Program-made: the position numbers and the translations under genes
Part shown: positions 59,572-62,179 of the stretch, in pieces
Numbering within the stretch: the stretch's first letter is position 1
How the letters are laid out: each line of letters opens with the position of its first letter
NCBI RefSeq assembly: GCF_001545155.1
Contig: NZ_CP014226.1
Coordinates: 2,466,749 to 2,528,927, forward strand
DNA length: 62,179 nt
From: Halomonas chromatireducens
Lineage (GTDB): Bacteria; Pseudomonadota; Gammaproteobacteria; Pseudomonadales; Halomonadaceae
Direction of reading: 5' to 3'
The notes under the pieces: generated by a model
What the model saw: the letters and a program-made list of their open reading frames with translations, nothing else
Told to the model about the DNA's origin: nothing
Database searches by the model: none

Positions 59572-61382
59572 GGCCGGGGCGGGATCTCCTCCACTCGTGT
59601 GGCGATATCCTCGTCGGCTTCGTAGAGCGCCTCTAGTTCCCTGGCCGCCTCCTGGATGGTCTGGATCTGTTTCTTCTCGTTGCCGAACACCGCCAGCTGA
59701 CGCATCAGCGCCTCTTCGTCATGGGGCCGGAAGGTGTCGATGGTGTGCTGGGCCTGGTCGGGCGGGATGCCAAGGCCGACCAGGGCGTCGCGGGTAAGCT
59801 CCAGGCTGGCGGGCAGCAGTTCGCGCACGATGTGGATGACGCCGGCCCGCATCAGCAGGTGGGCATGGTAGCGGTTGCGGGCCCGGGCATAGAGCTTGAG
59901 GTGGGGAAACTGTCGCCTCGCCTGCTCGACGATACGCATGGACGCCTCGGGGTCTCCCACCGCCACGACCAGTACCCGGGCCTTGTCGGCGCCGGCAGCC
60001 TTGAGCAGGTCGATGCGCGAGGCGTCGCCGTAGTAGACCTTGTTGCCGTAGCGCCGTACCACCTCGACCTGCTCGGCGTTGATGTCGAGCACGGTGTAGG
60101 GAATCTTCAGCCCCTGCAGGGCGCGCCCCATGATCTGGCCGAAGCGCCCGAAGCCCGCAATGATGATCTGGGGGGACTCGTCCCGGGGGCTATCGTAGGT
60201 CGGCTTCGTCCGGGAGGGGGCGTAGAGCCGACGCAAGCCATGGACATGCAGCTGGAAGAGCAGCGGTGTGACCACCATGGAGAGCGAGATCACCAGGATC
60301 AGCAGGCTGACCAGCGACTGGTCGAGCAGGGCGGCGGCGGCCGCGGCGGAGAGCAGCACGAAACCGAATTCGCCGCCCTGTGAGAGCAGCACGGCGAGGT
60401 TGGCAGCCTCTTTCCAGCTACCGCCATAGAGCCGCGTGGCGATCAGCAGGCTCAGCGCCTTGAGCAGCACCAGTCCCAGGGTCAGGCCGAGCACCACCAG
60501 AGGGATCTCCGCCAGCAGGCCGATCTCCGCCATCATGCCCACGGCCATGAAGAACAGCCCCAGCAGCAGGCCGCGGTAGGGCTCGATGTCGGCCTCGATA
60601 TTGTGGCGATACTCCGAATCGGCAAGCAGTACACCGGCAATGAAGGCGCCCAGGGCCATGGAGAGGCCGGCCAGCTCCATCAGCAGTGCGGCACCGATCA
60701 CCACCAGCAGGGCGGTGCCGGCGAAGACCTCGCGGCTGCGAGTGGCGGCAGCATAGTGAAACAGCGGCCGCAGCAGGAAGCGTCCACCGACGATCAGCCC
60801 GGCGAAGGCGCCCGCGGCGAGAATCACCTCGCGCAGCAGCGGAGTCGCGCCGTTAGTCATCAAGGCATCTGCGGCGAGCAGGGGAACGATGGCCAGCACC
60901 GGAATCGCGGCCAGATCCTGGAACAGCAGCAGGGCGAAGGCGTGGCGCCCGTGGCGGGTCTGCAGCTCCTTGCGTTCACCAAGCAGGTGCAGGACCAGCG
61001 GCGTGGAGCAGAGTCCCAGGCTGAAACCCACCACAATGGCGGCGGCGGGCGACAGCCCCAGCCACCAGGCAGCCAGGGCGAGCAGCAGGGTGGTGACGCT
61101 GACCTGCAGGCTGCCGAAGCCGAACACGGCCTTGCGCATCACCCGGAGGCGGGAGGGCTTGAGCTCGAGGCCGATCACGAACAGCAGCAGGACGATGCCT
61201 ACCTGGGAAAACTGCAGTACGCCCTGAGCGTCCGGCACCAGGGCCAGCACCGAAGGGCCGATGACCACCCCGGCGGCCAGGTAGCCGAGCACCTCGCCGA
61301 GCCCCAGGCGCTTGAACACCGGCACGATCAGTACCGCCGCGGCGAGAAAGATCAGCACATTGAACAGCAGTCCGCTGGCCAA
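59565..61382 (-). CDS. KefB/KefC-like monovalent cation:proton antiporter-2 (CPA2)
   Basis: The 605-residue protein has 12-13 membrane helices of the CPA2 antiporter fold (LGYLAAGVVIGPSVLALVPD, VGIVLLLFVIGLELKPSRLR, LLLFQDLAAIPVLAIVPLL with conserved QD). A cytoplasmic TrkA-N/RCK domain follows (IIIAGFGRFGQIMGRALQG, VLDINAEQVEVVRRYGNKVYYGD split by the NAD-binding acidic residue). It resembles the KefB/KefC potassium efflux systems. No KefF/KefG ancillary gene adjoins. The start is a TTG at 61382 with AAGGAG seven bases upstream. Confidence 0.92.
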   Translation of the reverse strand: MASGLLFNVLIFLAAAVLIVPVFKRLGLGEVLGYLAAGVVIGPSVLALVPDAQGVLQFSQVGIVLLLFVIGLELKPSRLRVMRKAVFGFGSLQVSVTTLLLALAAWWLGLSPAAAIVVGFSLGLCSTPLVLHLLGERKELQTRHGRHAFALLLFQDLAAIPVLAIVPLLAADALMTNGATPLLREVILAAGAFAGLIVGGRFLLRPLFHYAAATRSREVFAGTALLVVIGAALLMELAGLSMALGAFIAGVLLADSEYRHNIEADIEPYRGLLLGLFFMAVGMMAEIGLLAEIPLVVLGLTLGLVLLKALSLLIATRLYGGSWKEAANLAVLLSQGGEFGFVLLSAAAAAALLDQSLVSLLILVISLSMVVTPLLFQLHVHGLRRLYAPSRTKPTYDSPRDESPQIIIAGFGRFGQIMGRALQGLKIPYTVLDINAEQVEVVRRYGNKVYYGDASRIDLLKAAGADKARVLVVAVGDPEASMRIVEQARRQFPHLKLYARARNRYHAHLLMRAGVIHIVRELLPASLELTRDALVGLGIPPDQAQHTIDTFRPHDEEALMRQLAVFGNEKKQIQTIQEAARELEALYEADEDIATRVEEIPPRPH

Positions 61383-61673
61383 GAGTCACTCCTTTCAGGT
61401 TGGGCAAGGGGGGACCATTCTACCCGACAAGAGACATTGATCTTTTCCTTTGCAATTCACTGCAAGCAATTTGCGCGCCATTTTTCGCCGATTGCTCTCT
61501 TGCGGCAATCGTAGCGGGGCAGTGAGACCTGGGCTGACCAGCCCAGGCGGAGGGTACTGCAGGCGCCAGAGTTACAGAGCCTGACATTTTGCTACGGCTT
61601 TGGTTTGTGACGGTAACCTGGCCGTGCTACTCCTAGAGGACCTTCTGTTACTGAATCGACAAGGAGATGTCCG

Positions 61674-61853
61674 ATGGGAATTGAAGTAGGTGGTTTATTA
61701 GGCCTTATCTGGCTGATCATCCTGGTCTGGGCCATCGTCAAGGTGGCGAAGAGTCCGGCTGGCCCCGTGGCCAAGCTGCTATGGATCCTTGTCCTGTTGC
61801 TCTTCCCGCTGGTGGGGTTGATCGTGTGGCTGTTGATGGGCCCCAAGGGTTAG
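61674..61853 (+). CDS. Small PLDc_N domain membrane protein (59 aa)
   Basis: ATG 61674 follows AAGGAGATG and opens a 59-codon frame. Two hydrophobic helices (LLGLIWLIILVWAIVKVAKS and LLWILVLLLFPLVGLIVWLL) are joined by PAGPVAKL and end MGPKG. This is the PLDc_N pattern, normally seen at the N-terminus of cardiolipin synthases but common as a stand-alone miniprotein. Its function is not known. It is monocistronic. Confidence 0.85.
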   Translation: MGIEVGGLLGLIWLIILVWAIVKVAKSPAGPVAKLLWILVLLLFPLVGLIVWLLMGPKG

Positions 61854-61862
61854 GGGCCTGTC

Positions 61863-62179
61863 TCAGCAGGTCGCTCCGGTCTCTACCCGCACCCGGCCGA
61901 AGTTGCTGACGACGACCCTGGCGCCGGTATCGTGTCGACCGCATATCGTGAAAGTGCCGTTGTGCCCGGCCGGTCGCCCCAAGGGGCCATAGCGCACCGG
62001 CCGACCATCCTGACGATAGCTGACGGATACCACACGGCTGTCGTCCAGAATACGGAGCACCTCGTCGCTGCCGATATTGCCTCCTTCGGCACGGCCCTGT
62101 ATCACCATCAGCGGGGCCGTCCAGTCACCGTTGTTGCAGCTAAGGGCATCGTGGCTGGGGCAGACGGTGACAGTGGCAC
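61863..62179 (-). CDS. Cysteine-containing protein of unknown function (partial, 5' end outside window)
   Basis: The frame is open from the right edge to TGA at 61863-61865, giving at least 104 residues. It contains VTVCPSHDALSCNNGDWTAP near the start, SDEVLRILDDSRVVSVSYRQ, GTFTICGRHDTGARVVVSNF and ends in a cysteine. Four spaced cysteines suggest disulfides and export. The sequence does not match a family I can name. An ATG at 62108 is in frame, but coding-like sequence continues upstream of it. Confidence 0.55.
   Translation of the reverse strand, partial: ATVTVCPSHDALSCNNGDWTAPLMVIQGRAEGGNIGSDEVLRILDDSRVVSVSYRQDGRPVRYGPLGRPAGHNGTFTICGRHDTGARVVVSNFGRVRVETGATC

Overview
The window is 62 kb of GC-rich, gene-dense chromosome from a gammaproteobacterium. 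It is most likely a halophilic Halomonadaceae (Halomonas-like) organism. The support is a eutB/aminotransferase/semialdehyde-dehydrogenase set typical of ectoine catabolism, gammaproteobacterial glnE, dgkA, dacB and aroQ genes, and a napEFDABC operon. No rRNA, tRNA, CRISPR array, phage or intact insertion sequence was recognised. Most start codons have a clear Shine-Dalgarno sequence, and many neighbours overlap by ATGA, so operons are readable.

Layout. 1-1645: end of an ABC permease, its ATPase (YnjD/ThiQ type), and an ECF sigma factor with a tiny zinc-finger partner. 1663-4176: a single protein joining a tubulin-tyrosine-ligase (TTL) ATP-grasp domain, a PqqD-like domain and a degenerate HprK-like domain. 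4470-9548: HAD dehalogenase, EutB, class III aminotransferase and SSADH-type dehydrogenase, all on the minus strand (ectoine/hydroxyectoine catabolism). 9735-15119: a minus-strand operon of an ATP-grasp ligase, a C45 Ntn-hydrolase and a 934-residue Orn/Lys/Arg-type decarboxylase, which I read as an uncharacterised amine-conjugate pathway. 15187-20139: a sugar-acid (deoxy-fuconate/hexuronate) catabolic cluster with intact FAH hydrolase, two SDRs (one KduD) and GhrB, but with a shattered and partly inverted altronate dehydratase, an internally deleted Zn-alcohol dehydrogenase and a truncated LacI regulator.

20329-26948: TrmB-like methyltransferase, SMR transporter, PBP4 (dacB), dgkA, glnE and aroQ. 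27121-31779: periplasmic nitrate reductase operon napEFDABC, bounded by strong terminators. 31790-37451: IclR relic, amine oxidase, enoyl-CoA hydratase, tandem UspA, a diguanylate cyclase behind a consensus sigma-28 promoter, and a methyltransferase. 37706-42466: chemoreceptor with a CheR-binding tail, an AT-rich gap, a membrane protein, AzlCD and an LLM flavin oxidoreductase. 42670-46271: small membrane ORF, an extensin-family gene broken by one in-frame amber codon, a TelA pair and a coiled-coil stress protein. 46377-49048: a tandem solute-binding protein translationally coupled to a membrane diguanylate cyclase. 49344-62179: UMF1 and TauE/SafE transporters, a secreted MetX-like hydrolase, retropepsin-like protease, YihY, nitronate monooxygenase, a FAN1 nuclease coupled to a nuclease-helicase, a Kef-type antiporter, a PLDc_N miniprotein and a partial unknown protein.

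The best candidates for undescribed biology are the TTL-PqqD-HprK fusion and the ATP-grasp/C45/decarboxylase operon. The sugar-acid cluster is a clear case of gene decay by inversion and deletion.
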